Source: a virus
IMG/VR virus record: IMGVR_UViG_3300036826_000085
Span: 1 to 41,751 of that record
DNA length: 41,751 nt
Reading direction: 5' to 3' (one strand)
The notes under the pieces are model-generated. The model worked only from the letters and a program-made list of their open reading frames with translations. It did not search any database and had not been told where the DNA came from. Positions within the stretch are counted from its first letter, which is position 1. Each line of letters opens with the position of its first letter. Of this stretch, positions 1 to 6,895 are shown one piece after another. Position numbers and translations under genes: made by a program.

Positions 1-399
1 CGCTCGAGAGGGTTTGCCCGTCTGATCCCGACGCACACGGTCCGACGTGCCCGTTCGATCTTCTGCGTTTCGATGCTCAGGTGAATTCTCTGCTGCTTCG
101 CGCAGTTCCTCGTCGGTCCAAACCGTTTCTCGTACGGTAGGCACGTCGTTCGCGGGCTCCGGTGTTTTAGGCGGAGCTCCATAGCGAAGCCACGCGACCG
201 TAACACCGAAGTATCCCGCGAGATCACGGAGCGTTGCTTCGCGCGGGAATACTTCGCCTGCTTCCCACCGCAAATAGGTAGATAGCGCCACTTCGAGCGC
301 GTCGGCGACTTCTTTTGCCATGACGTCTCGCTCTTCGCGGACACCTTTGTGACGTCGCTCCTGCGACACACGACGGCCAAAAGCATGTAAGTCGTCCAT
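1..399 (-). CDS. XRE-family (CI-like) repressor, C-terminus cut by window edge
   Basis: Reading leftward from an ATG at 399, the frame stays open for 133 codons to base 1. The protein begins MDDLHAFGRRVSQERRHKG and has a helix-turn-helix of the XRE/Cro-CI type at about residues 8-65 (MAKEVADALEVALSTYLRWEAG, then a second part ending VTVAWLRYG). The rest is a short charged tail without a recognisable peptidase-type C-terminal domain. It is divergent to the Cro-like gene at 498, the classic arrangement of a phage immunity switch, so repression of the early operon is inferred. If the window ends are joined, translation continues R-E-D-H-L and stops at a TAG, giving about 138 residues. That supports a circular molecule but does not prove it. 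Confidence 0.82.
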   Translation of the reverse strand, partial: MDDLHAFGRRVSQERRHKGVREERDVMAKEVADALEVALSTYLRWEAGEVFPREATLRDLAGYFGVTVAWLRYGAPPKTPEPANDVPTVRETVWTDEELREAAENSPEHRNAEDRTGTSDRVRRDQTGKPSRA

Positions 400-497
400 T
401 GGCACTACCTTGCGTTAAAGGGTTGCCACTTCCAAAATTCGGGCTTGCGCTACCAGAAAACGGTAGTAAGTTCCGTCGCACACCAACTGCGGCAGAC
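400..497. promoter_or_regulatory. Divergent promoter/operator region between repressor and Cro-like gene
   Basis: This 98-base gap separates two divergent HTH genes. It holds an inverted repeat, CTACC (450-454) and GGTAG (462-466) around AGAAAAC, and another copy of the half-site as ACTACC at 404-409; GGTAGT at 462-467 is the same six bases inverted. A TTGCCA at 423-428 could be a -35 box, but no good -10 box follows at normal spacing. The arrangement suits an operator bound by one or both HTH proteins. Which protein binds which site is not visible. Confidence 0.5.
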
Positions 498-740
498 ATG
501 ACGCTACCCGACAGCAGTCCAACGCGCAAGCAAAGGTTCGAGGCGGCTCTCAAGCTCGCCGGTATCACGCTGCGCGACTGGAGTAACGATTTCGGTGTCG
601 ACGGCACTCACGTAGGTCGTGTGCTCAGCGGCGAGCGTACCGGCGGCGCTGAATTGAATGCCGCGATCGACGAAACGATCGAGCGGCATCTCGGCGGCTT
701 CGCCGCGAGTGCGGCGCTTTCGCAAGAGGTGGGCCGCTAA
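498..740 (+). CDS. Cro-like HTH regulator
   Basis: An 80-residue protein starting MTLPDSSPTRKQRFEAALKL. Residues about 8-50 read as a small helix-turn-helix (ALKLAGITLRDWSNDFGVDGTHVGRVLSGER), of the kind found in phage Cro-like and host-derived XRE regulators that hold the HTH and little else. The longer in-frame start at 399 would run through the operator region and has no better translation signal, so I chose the ATG at 498. No strong ribosome binding site precedes it. As the first gene of the rightward early operon, directly opposite the repressor, it probably switches off the repressor promoter or tunes early expression. The exact role is inferred from position. Confidence 0.7.
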   Translation: MTLPDSSPTRKQRFEAALKLAGITLRDWSNDFGVDGTHVGRVLSGERTGGAELNAAIDETIERHLGGFAASAALSQEVGR

Positions 741-778
741 TACCGGCGCCGCGTCAGGTCCCAGGCGCACACAAACAA

Positions 779-808
779 ATCGGGCCAGCGCGCGAACGCT
801 GACCCGAT
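779..808. other. Stem-loop between Cro-like gene and early operon
   Basis: Two 12-base arms, ATCGGGCCAGCG and CGCTGACCCGAT, pair with one mismatch around a 6-base loop (CGCGAA). No T-run follows on the plus strand, while the minus-strand side is T-rich (the complement of ACAAACAAAT). It may be an attenuator or a site for antitermination after the Cro-like gene. A simple rho-independent terminator is less likely in the rightward direction. Confidence 0.45.
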
Positions 809-849
809 CGAGACCCCGCCCTTCAAAACCCCTTGAGCAGAGAAATCTA

Positions 850-1074
850 ATGAGACCGCTCCCCCTCGCAAGACCGACCGACGTGAGACGCATCGTCGCC
901 TTTCTGTTCCTGGTCTTCTTCGCCTTCATCGTTGCCGCTGCGACGGCATGCGAGCTGCCGCCGTCGTGCCCCTACGTCGACGTCGCGGATACCGTCGCCA
1001 TCATGGGCCGCAACTCCCATGGCGTGCGCGACACGCTCGGCCTCTCGGTCACCCACAAGCGGGTCTGCGAATGA
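850..1074 (+). CDS. Small membrane-anchored or exported protein
   Basis: A 74-residue protein with a charged N-terminus (MRPLPLARPTDVRR), a strongly hydrophobic stretch at about residues 15-33 (IVAFLFLVFFAFIVAAATA) followed by Cys, then a polar tail. The AxAC junction could be a weak lipobox or just the end of a transmembrane helix. The ORF could extend upstream, but the ATG at 850 places the hydrophobic segment at the N-terminus as expected. Its stop overlaps the ATG of the HNH gene (ATGA). I do not recognise a family. Small membrane proteins in early phage operons are often involved in superinfection exclusion or host takeover, but nothing here demonstrates that. Confidence 0.55.
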   Translation: MRPLPLARPTDVRRIVAFLFLVFFAFIVAAATACELPPSCPYVDVADTVAIMGRNSHGVRDTLGLSVTHKRVCE

Positions 1075-1949
1075 CGCCGATCTGCGACTACTGCGGCGAC
1101 GAGTCTCGCGTCCTGCTCCGCGCGACGATCGGCTCGAGCGAGTGGCCACACGTCTGCCCCGAGTGCGCGCGGGAATGCACGCGCTGCGGCGCGATCGGCG
1201 TCGCGGACGAGGATTTCAAGGCGAGCGACAGCCGCGGCGCAGTTGATCGCGCCGCGGCGTCGCGCCGGATCCGGACCACAAAAATGAAAGCGATACCGGC
1301 GTTTGGTCCAGAGTCAGGTCGGGGATTCATCGTCAGCGCCAGCGATGTCGCCAAGTTTTTGGCGCACGTTCAGCGTGACAATGCTTGCTGGCTATGGCAG
1401 GGCCGCAAGAACAGCGGCGGGTACGGCGTCATGTCCCTCCGTGGTTACCGCGGTCCATTTGTGGCGCATCGGATCGCAATGGCGGTTCATCTCGGAAGGT
1501 CGTTGCCGCCGGGACTCGTCGTCATGCACACCTGTGACAATCCTGCCTGCGTCCGCGTCGATCATCTCCGTCTCGGTACACAAAGCGAAAACATTCGCGA
1601 TGCGGTTGCGAAAGGACGAATGCCCTCCAGGCGGGATCGCGCCCATTGCAGACATGGGCATGAACTGACGCCAGAAAATACCGTGGAACGGCGCGATCGT
1701 CGCCGCAATTTCGTTTATCGCGCCTGCCGAACGTGCGAGCGAGAAATCTCATTAAAAAGCTGGCGAAAAAGGCATCCCCCGCTCGATCGCGAGAATTGTA
1801 GACGTGGGCACGCACTCACGCCGGAGAATACGGTGTACCGTCGCAATCGACGTGGCTGCCTACATCGGCGCTGCCGAACATGTGAACGAGAAAATGCCCG
1901 CGAATCCTACCGTCGATGTCATTCGCATTCAGTGAGTACACAACTCTAA
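1071..1949 (+). CDS. HNH endonuclease with N-terminal zinc ribbon and two C-terminal zinc-knuckle repeats
   Basis: A 292-residue protein in three parts. Residues 1-45 hold a zinc-ribbon-like set of cysteines (C5, C8, C29, C32, C36, C39). Residues about 98-182 match the HNH_3 homing-type nuclease pattern: CWLWQG, GGYG, AHR (132-134), VMHTCDNPACV (151-161), DHL (164-166) and GTQSEN, with H153 in the place of the general base. Residues 191-280 hold two copies of a module, C-x2-GH-x-LTPEN then C-x2-C, beginning at C193 and C243. An internal ATG at about residue 72, just where the HNH part begins, suggests insertion of a nuclease gene into a small zinc-ribbon gene. Its function is probably site-specific nicking or cleavage of DNA. 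ATGA overlap with the gene before. Confidence 0.85.
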   Translation: MTPICDYCGDESRVLLRATIGSSEWPHVCPECARECTRCGAIGVADEDFKASDSRGAVDRAAASRRIRTTKMKAIPAFGPESGRGFIVSASDVAKFLAHVQRDNACWLWQGRKNSGGYGVMSLRGYRGPFVAHRIAMAVHLGRSLPPGLVVMHTCDNPACVRVDHLRLGTQSENIRDAVAKGRMPSRRDRAHCRHGHELTPENTVERRDRRRNFVYRACRTCEREISLKSWRKRHPPLDRENCRRGHALTPENTVYRRNRRGCLHRRCRTCERENARESYRRCHSHSVSTQL

Positions 1950-1966
1950 CTCGAGGGAGTTCGCAA

Positions 1967-2503
1967 ATGCGGCAAGCTGTTGAACGAATCAGAGAGGCGC
2001 ACCAGGACGCGCGCGCGCAAACACTGCCGCCGGAGGTGGCGTTGCCGCCCGTCGGGTGCTGCCGCTGCAACCAGCCGTCATGGGTGATGGTGCGCTGCGA
2101 TGAGGCGAAGTATGCGGCATTTCTCTGCGCGAACGACGTCGTCCCCGTCGTCGAGTTTTTCCAGCACCGCAAGCTGCGCTATACCATCGCCCCACTCGCG
2201 AGCAGCCGGCACTGGGGTCACGTCCTTATCGGCGGCAACGATGTCGAGCTATACGTCAAAGCGACGTTCGATGGCGTGATCGGCGACGCGGGCCTGCCGT
2301 TCGAGGATGCGGAAATCGCGCGGCTCGCCATTGAGGCGCAGCTGCACGACCGCCTCGGCCGCCACCTCGACCGCGGCGAGCAGATCCTGGTCGCCGCCGC
2401 GGTCTCGATCGAGTGGCAGCGCCGCGACCGTCTCGCACGCGAAGAGGCCGCGCACTCCGCGTCCGAATGGTTGTATGACTTCAGCCAAGGCGGTGCGCGA
2501 TGA
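1967..2503 (+). CDS. Hypothetical early protein
   Basis: A 178-residue protein starting MRQAVERIREAHQD. A good ribosome binding site (GAGGGAG) lies seven bases before the ATG at 1967, better than the in-frame upstream ATG at 1916, which lies inside the HNH gene. A CxxC motif (GCCRCNQPS) near residue 32 and a Cys at about residue 47 could bind a metal. The C-terminal half is predicted mainly helical and charged (EWQRRDRLAREEA). No family recognised. It sits between the HNH nuclease and Gp157 and overlaps the latter by ATGA, so it is co-expressed with the recombination genes. Confidence 0.7.
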   Translation: MRQAVERIREAHQDARAQTLPPEVALPPVGCCRCNQPSWVMVRCDEAKYAAFLCANDVVPVVEFFQHRKLRYTIAPLASSRHWGHVLIGGNDVELYVKATFDGVIGDAGLPFEDAEIARLAIEAQLHDRLGRHLDRGEQILVAAAVSIEWQRRDRLAREEAAHSASEWLYDFSQGGAR

Positions 2504-3030
2504 CCGCGGGCGTCGCACTCCATGACCTCGGTCATGCTCGTGACATTCTCGACGAATGGCTCGACGAGGCTGAAGGCGAGGCCACGCCGGAGCTCGAGCA
2601 GCTGATGGCCGAGCTAGACGTGAAGGCCGACGAGAAGATCGTCAACGTCGCGTTGTACATCCGCGAGCAGCTCGCCACCGCGATCGCGATCGACGCGGAA
2701 GTCGAGCGCTTGGTCGCTCGCGCGAAGGCGCGGAAGAACGCGGCCGATCGGCTGAAGCGCTACCTCGAGGCGTGGATGGTCCGGCTCGAGAAGACGAAGA
2801 TCGTCGACGCGCGCTGCACGGTCGCGCTCCAGAAGAATCCGCCGAGCGTCAAGGGCGACCTGACGCCGGAAGTCCTGATGGACCTGTACGGCGACGACTC
2901 CTCGCTCGTGCGATACAAGCCCGCGACGTACGAACTCGATCGCCGGGCTGCGCTCGAGCTCCACAAGGCAGGCGAGTCGTTGCCGGTCGGGCTCACCGTC
3001 GAGCAGTCCAGCAGCTTGAGAATTCGCTAA
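2500..3030 (+). CDS. Siphovirus Gp157-family protein
   Basis: A 176-residue protein with the full family pattern: a long charged coiled coil at about residues 20-100, including KADEKIVNVALYIREQ and an ARKNAADRLKRYLEAWM segment, then KIVDARCTVALQKNPPSV and a C-terminal SLRIR. The Gp157 family (PF05565) is regularly found next to phage single-strand annealing and ssDNA-binding genes. Its biochemical role is not settled, though it is usually listed with recombination accessory proteins. Here the partners would be the Sak4-like ATPase (5872) and the DUF669 protein (6896). The start overlaps the previous stop by ATGA. Confidence 0.88.
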   Translation: MTAGVALHDLGHARDILDEWLDEAEGEATPELEQLMAELDVKADEKIVNVALYIREQLATAIAIDAEVERLVARAKARKNAADRLKRYLEAWMVRLEKTKIVDARCTVALQKNPPSVKGDLTPEVLMDLYGDDSSLVRYKPATYELDRRAALELHKAGESLPVGLTVEQSSSLRIR

Positions 3031-3042
3031 CCGAGGATGACC

Positions 3043-4551
3043 ATGGCCAAGCGCGATGTGCTGGAAGATGAGCTGGATGATCTCCTCGACGGCGTCGATC
3101 CCGAAGAGACCGACGACGCCGTCGTCGCGGACGACCACTGCGAGATCTGCGGCGAGTACGAAGGCGAGTGCACCTGCGAGGATGCCGGAGACGAGAGCGA
3201 CGAAGCGGACGACGCGCCACCCGATCGACACCGCGGCGCCGACGAGCGTATTCTCGAGATCGCGCTCGAGGACATCGCGCCGGATCCGGAGCAGGCGCGC
3301 GACGAAGGCGCCGACGATTCGATCGGCGACGCGCTCGAGCCGAGCGACGTCCTGCCGCCGATCGAGGTGCGCACTCACCCCAATCCGAGCACGGACTATC
3401 CACCGTACATGATCATCGATGGCGAACGTCGCTGGCGTGGGTCGAAGAAGGCGGGTCGCACGCACATCCGCGCCTGGGTGAATGTCGACCCAGGCGACGA
3501 CGGAGATCGGCTGCTGCGCCAGGCGGTGCTGAATGAGGGCCAGCGCCTCAAGCCGATGGAGGAGGCGCGCACCTGGGCGCGCATTCGCGCGGCCAAGTGC
3601 TGGAACCTGCAGCAGCTTGCGGACGCGGTGCGCCGGCCGAAGTCGACGGTCAGCGATCGCCTCGCGCTGCTCGACGCGCCGGCGCCGTTTCAGCCGTTGT
3701 TCGCGAAGGGGATTCTCACCGCGGCCGCGGCACCGATCGTTCGCGAATTCCGCGACGTCCCGGAGCGGATCCTCCGGGAAGTCGTGGAGGAATGCAAGAC
3801 GAGCGATTGGGGCGAGCAGATCGACAATGGCGTGCCAGTGCCCGTCGAGCAGGTCCGGTCATCGCTTGACTACTTCCTCACGGGTGAGTGGGGAACCGAA
3901 CGGAAGCTCCGCCCGATCGACAAGAAGCTCGGCACCGAGTACACGGGCGCCACGTGCACGATCAAGGGCAAGAAGTACGCGATCGACGTCGAGGCCTACG
4001 ACGAGATCGCGACCGCGGCCGCAGTGACCGAGCGTAGCGCCGACACCAGCGCGCCCCGGCAGGAGCCGAAGTGGATGATCGAGCAGCGCGAGAAGCAACG
4101 GAAGGAGCGGATCGCGCACGAAAAGAAGCGCGTGTTGCACCGCGCGCAGTATGACGTGATCGCCGCGAAGCTGCCGACGAAGCTCGACGCCGACTGGTCG
4201 CTGTTCGTGATCGCACAACTCGTGAAGGAGATCCAGCAGGACGATCTCCGCGTCGTCTGCAAAGTGCTGAACCTCGAGCCGCCGAAGAAAGGGAAGTTCG
4301 GCGGCCTGAATTTCGACCGGGCCATTCTGGACTACGCGGTCAGTCTCGATGATGGCCCACCGCGCGTAAAACTCGCGCTGCAGGTGCTGCTCGCCCGCGA
4401 TCTCAACGTCAGCATGTACATGCTGGGCGGTCCGGAACGGCTGGCCGAGGCGGCGAAGCTCCTGAAGATCGACCTCTCAAAGATCAAACCGACTGCCGAC
4501 GAGAAGGCGAAGGCGCCGGCGAAACCCTCGACCAAGAAGAAACGCTCATGA
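3043..4551 (+). CDS. ParB-like protein with acidic Cys-containing N-terminus
   Basis: A 502-residue protein. Residues 1-65 are very acidic and include a knuckle-like C33-x2-C36 and C43-x-C45. Residues about 70-150 form the ParB/sulfiredoxin-type domain with the IIDGERRWRG signature (125-133), followed by the HTH region (about 165-215: NLQQLADAVRRPKSTVSDRLALL). The C-terminal part is long and Lys-rich (ending PAKPSTKKKRS). I chose the ATG at 3043 because GAGG at 3033-3036 sits six bases upstream; the ATG at 3037 is too close to it. No ParA is present in the window. The protein could be a centromere-binding partition protein, a DNA-modifying or nuclease-type ParB relative, or a regulator. ParB-domain proteins in phage recombination operons are common and mostly uncharacterised. 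Confidence 0.8.
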   Translation: MAKRDVLEDELDDLLDGVDPEETDDAVVADDHCEICGEYEGECTCEDAGDESDEADDAPPDRHRGADERILEIALEDIAPDPEQARDEGADDSIGDALEPSDVLPPIEVRTHPNPSTDYPPYMIIDGERRWRGSKKAGRTHIRAWVNVDPGDDGDRLLRQAVLNEGQRLKPMEEARTWARIRAAKCWNLQQLADAVRRPKSTVSDRLALLDAPAPFQPLFAKGILTAAAAPIVREFRDVPERILREVVEECKTSDWGEQIDNGVPVPVEQVRSSLDYFLTGEWGTERKLRPIDKKLGTEYTGATCTIKGKKYAIDVEAYDEIATAAAVTERSADTSAPRQEPKWMIEQREKQRKERIAHEKKRVLHRAQYDVIAAKLPTKLDADWSLFVIAQLVKEIQQDDLRVVCKVLNLEPPKKGKFGGLNFDRAILDYAVSLDDGPPRVKLALQVLLARDLNVSMYMLGGPERLAEAAKLLKIDLSKIKPTADEKAKAPAKPSTKKKRS

Positions 4552-5012
4552 GCGCCGCGACGAAGACCGTCAAACACTGCCCCCATTGCCGGGGCGAACT
4601 GGAGATGGTGCGCCCGCGTGGCGGCGAACCGTTCGAGCGCTGCACAGGCTGCGGCCGCGGAGCCGCCGCGGTGACGTTCCCGTACAACACGTTCATCAGG
4701 CACTTCGCGAAGGTCGTCACGAACGCCGGGCTGATCGCGGGCCGCGAAGACCCCCAGGGCGTCACGTTCCACACGCTCCGCCACACGTTCGCCAGCTGGA
4801 TGATCATGTCCGGCCAGGTCGACCTCTACACGGTCGCGCAGCTGCTCGGCGACACGCTTCAGGTCGTCGAAGACACCTACGCGCACTTGGCGCCGGACTT
4901 CAAGAAAAGAGCGATCGAGGCGATCAAGGGCACGATCGCCATTCCGTCGCTCGCGACGACCGACGCAACAACTGCCACCGGAACTGCCACCTTGGAGCCG
5001 ATTTCATGCTAA
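4548..5012 (+). CDS. Truncated tyrosine recombinase fused to a zinc ribbon
   Basis: A 154-residue protein. Residues 8-40 carry two CxxC pairs (CPHC at 11-14, CTGC at 32-35). Residues 46-118 match the C-terminal part of a phage/Xer-type integrase: an F-x-HFAKVVTNAGL helix, VTFHTLRHTFASWM (H75 and R78 of the catalytic HxxR), QLLGD (98-102) and TYAHLAPDF with candidate nucleophile Y111. Normal integrases have about 300-400 residues. This one lacks the core-binding domain, the first catalytic Arg and the Lys, and has Asp where the usual LGH histidine sits. It is therefore unlikely to integrate DNA alone. It could be a decayed integrase, a DNA-binding remnant or a split enzyme. ATGA overlap with the ParB-like gene. 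Confidence 0.75.
   Translation: MSAATKTVKHCPHCRGELEMVRPRGGEPFERCTGCGRGAAAVTFPYNTFIRHFAKVVTNAGLIAGREDPQGVTFHTLRHTFASWMIMSGQVDLYTVAQLLGDTLQVVEDTYAHLAPDFKKRAIEAIKGTIAIPSLATTDATTATGTATLEPISC
4973..4990 (+). repeat. 18-bp direct repeat, copy 1
   Basis: TGCCACCGGAACTGCCAC is found here, at the 3' end of the recombinase remnant, and again exactly at 5157-5174. The unit itself contains TGCCAC twice. The spacing between copies is 184 bases. Confidence 0.8.
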
Positions 5013-5467
5013 ATAAGGGGCACGGAATTTATGTTAGGGGCGAATCGTCTCATGGCGGGAATCGGAGGGAGAATCCGGAAGCGCCGGTAATTTCGCCGCT
5101 TACGGAATCCGAGGCAAACGGCGGAAATCGTCGAATCGCCCCGGTTTCTGAAGTAGTGCCACCGGAACTGCCACAAGCCGCCAGCGGACGACGGGCCCCC
5201 ACCGCGGCGCAGATGCGCACCATGCGGCTGCTCGCCGCCGGCGCGACGATCACCGGCGCCGCTGAGCCGCCGAGCGGCTACCACATCATCATCAAGACCG
5301 TCCGCGTGCAGCGCGTGACGACCCGCGTCATGCACGAGATGATGACGCACGGGTGGATCGCGTTCAGCGGCGCGAGGAACCGCTGGGAGCTCACTCCGCT
5401 CGGCCGCGATCTCGTCGACGTGAAGACGTTCGTTCGCGCGTTCGCGGACGCGCAGGGCGCCGCATGA
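5006..5467 (+). CDS. Hypothetical protein with winged-helix-like C-terminus
   Basis: A 153-residue protein. The first 60 residues are low-complexity and polar (HGGNRRENPEAPV and similar). Residues about 68-140 look like a winged helix of the kind used in small phage DNA-binding proteins: AAQMRTMRLLAAG, TTRVMHEMMTHGWIAF, WELTPLGRDLV. The LTPLGR motif is typical of the wing and last strand in MarR/PadR-like folds. The ATG at 5006 lies inside the 3' end of the recombinase remnant, with GGAG at 4994-4997 as ribosome binding site. The N-terminal part overlaps the second copy of the 18-bp repeat. DNA binding is inferred; no specific family assigned. Confidence 0.65.
   Translation: MLNKGHGIYVRGESSHGGNRRENPEAPVISPLTESEANGGNRRIAPVSEVVPPELPQAASGRRAPTAAQMRTMRLLAAGATITGAAEPPSGYHIIIKTVRVQRVTTRVMHEMMTHGWIAFSGARNRWELTPLGRDLVDVKTFVRAFADAQGAA
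5157..5174 (+). repeat. 18-bp direct repeat, copy 2
   Basis: Exact second copy of the repeat at 4973-4990, in the N-terminal coding part of the winged-helix-like gene. It is read in a different codon context from copy 1. Confidence 0.8.
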
Positions 5468-5850
5468 TGGCGCTCTTCGGCGATCTGAACCCGAATTGGC
5501 GCGGTGGCTCCTGGATCAACTCCAAGGGCTACGTGATGGTGCTCGTCGGCCGCGAGCACCCGATGGCGAACTGTCGGGCATATGCTCCTCGCGGTCGCGT
5601 GGTGTGTTTTGAAACCCACGGCATGCCGCAGCCGGGCCAGCACGTCCACCACATCGACGGCGACAAGCAGAACGACACGCCGGACAACCTCCGCTGGGAA
5701 TGGCCGTCGGCCCACGGCGGCTACCACCTGACGCCCGAACGCGCACGGAAGATCGGCGCGATCGGCGGCAAGAAGGCAGCGCGGATCCGGAGGCGCGAGC
5801 GCCGCCGCGCAGAACAGCTGCTCCGCCGACGTCGCCGCCGGGCGGCGTAA
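5464..5850 (+). CDS. HNH endonuclease
   Basis: A 128-residue protein of the HNH_3-like homing type. It begins with the DLNPNWRGG motif common in these phage nucleases, then KGYVMVLV, and has the catalytic VHHIDGDKQNDTPDNL segment (61-76) with H62-H63, D65 and N75. The tail from residue 90 is very basic, ending in runs of arginine, and probably contacts DNA. It differs clearly from the HNH protein at 1071. The first ATG at 5464 overlaps the preceding stop; a second ATG follows directly at 5467. It lies between the winged-helix-like gene and the Sak4-like gene, as expected for a free-standing homing nuclease inserted in a recombination operon. Confidence 0.85.
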   Translation: MMALFGDLNPNWRGGSWINSKGYVMVLVGREHPMANCRAYAPRGRVVCFETHGMPQPGQHVHHIDGDKQNDTPDNLRWEWPSAHGGYHLTPERARKIGAIGGKKAARIRRRERRRAEQLLRRRRRRAA

Positions 5851-5871
5851 CCTCTTCATTCGAGAACCCTC

Positions 5872-6831
5872 ATGAGCGACATGGACCTCTCCAGCATCAC
5901 CATGAACTACGCGACGCGGCCGCCGCGCGTCGTCATCTACGGCGATCACAAGATCGGCAAGTCGACGTTCGCCTGCTCGGCGCCGAACCCGATCGTCATC
6001 CGAACCGAGGACGGCCTCGCGGCGATCCGCGTCCCCGCGTTCCCGCTCGCGAAGTTCTACTCGGACGTCCGCGGCGCGATCGAGACGCTGTACAAGGGCG
6101 GGCACAGGTTCCAGACCGCGGTCCTCGATTCACTCGACTGGCTCGAGCCGCTCGTGTGGGCGCACACCGCCTCGGCCGAAGGCAAGAACGGCATCGAGGA
6201 CATCGGCTATGGGAAGGGCTACATCATGGCCGACGAGTATTGGCGCGAGATCCTCGACGGTCTCGACGCGCTGAATGCGAACGGCATGACGATCATCTGC
6301 CTGGCGCACGCGGAGATCAAGCGCTTCGACGCGCCGGACACCGAGGCCTACGACCGCTACCAGATCAAGCTGCACAAGCGTGCGGCGGCGATGGTCCAGG
6401 AGTGGGCCGACGTGATCGGGTTCGCGCACCACGAGATCATGACGGTGAGCCAGGACGTCGGCTTCAACAAGACGACGACCCGCGGCGTCAGCGCTGGTCG
6501 TCGCATCCTCTCCGTCGAAGAGCGGCCTGCCTACTACGCCGGCAACCGCTACTCGCTGCCGGCGGATCTCCCGTTCCCGAAAGTCGGCGCGTGGGAAGAG
6601 TTCGCGAAGGCGTGCGCGCCCGCGTTCGCCGAGCCTGCACCGGACGAGCAAGCGAGCTGGCTCGCGAACGCAGGCGACGCCGGTGTGCTCGACGACACGG
6701 TCGACGTCGAGACGGCCGAGCCGGATCCGGACGAAGTCGTCGCGGTCTGCTACGACGAGGAAGGCAACGAGGTGGTGATCACGAGAGCAGACCGCGAGGA
6801 GCAAGAGGCGGCGTTGGCCGCCAACGAATAG
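5872..6831 (+). CDS. Sak4-like single-strand annealing ATPase (RecA/Rad51 fold)
   Basis: A 319-residue P-loop ATPase with Walker A GDHKIGKST (24-32), an acidic Walker B region TAVLDSLDWL (82-91), and downstream MTIICLAHAEIKRFD and QIKLHKRAAAMVQEWADVIGFA segments typical of the phage AAA_24/Sak4 group. Sak4 proteins are short RecA-like recombinases or annealing proteins that work with an ssDNA-binding partner. The DUF669 gene follows at 6896 and Gp157 lies upstream, which strengthens the call. The acidic C-terminus (about 265-310) could bind partner proteins. The start has only a weak ribosome binding site (CGAGAA). Confidence 0.85.
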   Translation: MSDMDLSSITMNYATRPPRVVIYGDHKIGKSTFACSAPNPIVIRTEDGLAAIRVPAFPLAKFYSDVRGAIETLYKGGHRFQTAVLDSLDWLEPLVWAHTASAEGKNGIEDIGYGKGYIMADEYWREILDGLDALNANGMTIICLAHAEIKRFDAPDTEAYDRYQIKLHKRAAAMVQEWADVIGFAHHEIMTVSQDVGFNKTTTRGVSAGRRILSVEERPAYYAGNRYSLPADLPFPKVGAWEEFAKACAPAFAEPAPDEQASWLANAGDAGVLDDTVDVETAEPDPDEVVAVCYDEEGNEVVITRADREEQEAALAANE

Positions 6832-6846
6832 CAGCACCGCACGACC

Positions 6847-6866
6847 TCATTCACGTCCGTGAATGA
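6847..6866. promoter_or_regulatory. Perfect 9+9 bp palindrome between Sak4-like and DUF669 genes
   Basis: TCATTCACG (6847-6855) and CGTGAATGA (6858-6866) are exact reverse complements around TC. No T-run follows, so it is not an intrinsic terminator. It may be an operator for a dimeric regulator or an mRNA hairpin near the DUF669 start. It occupies most of the gap between the two genes and includes the alternative ATG at 6863. Confidence 0.6.
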
Positions 6867-6895
6867 GCAATCACACGAACAAGGGAATCACAGCA

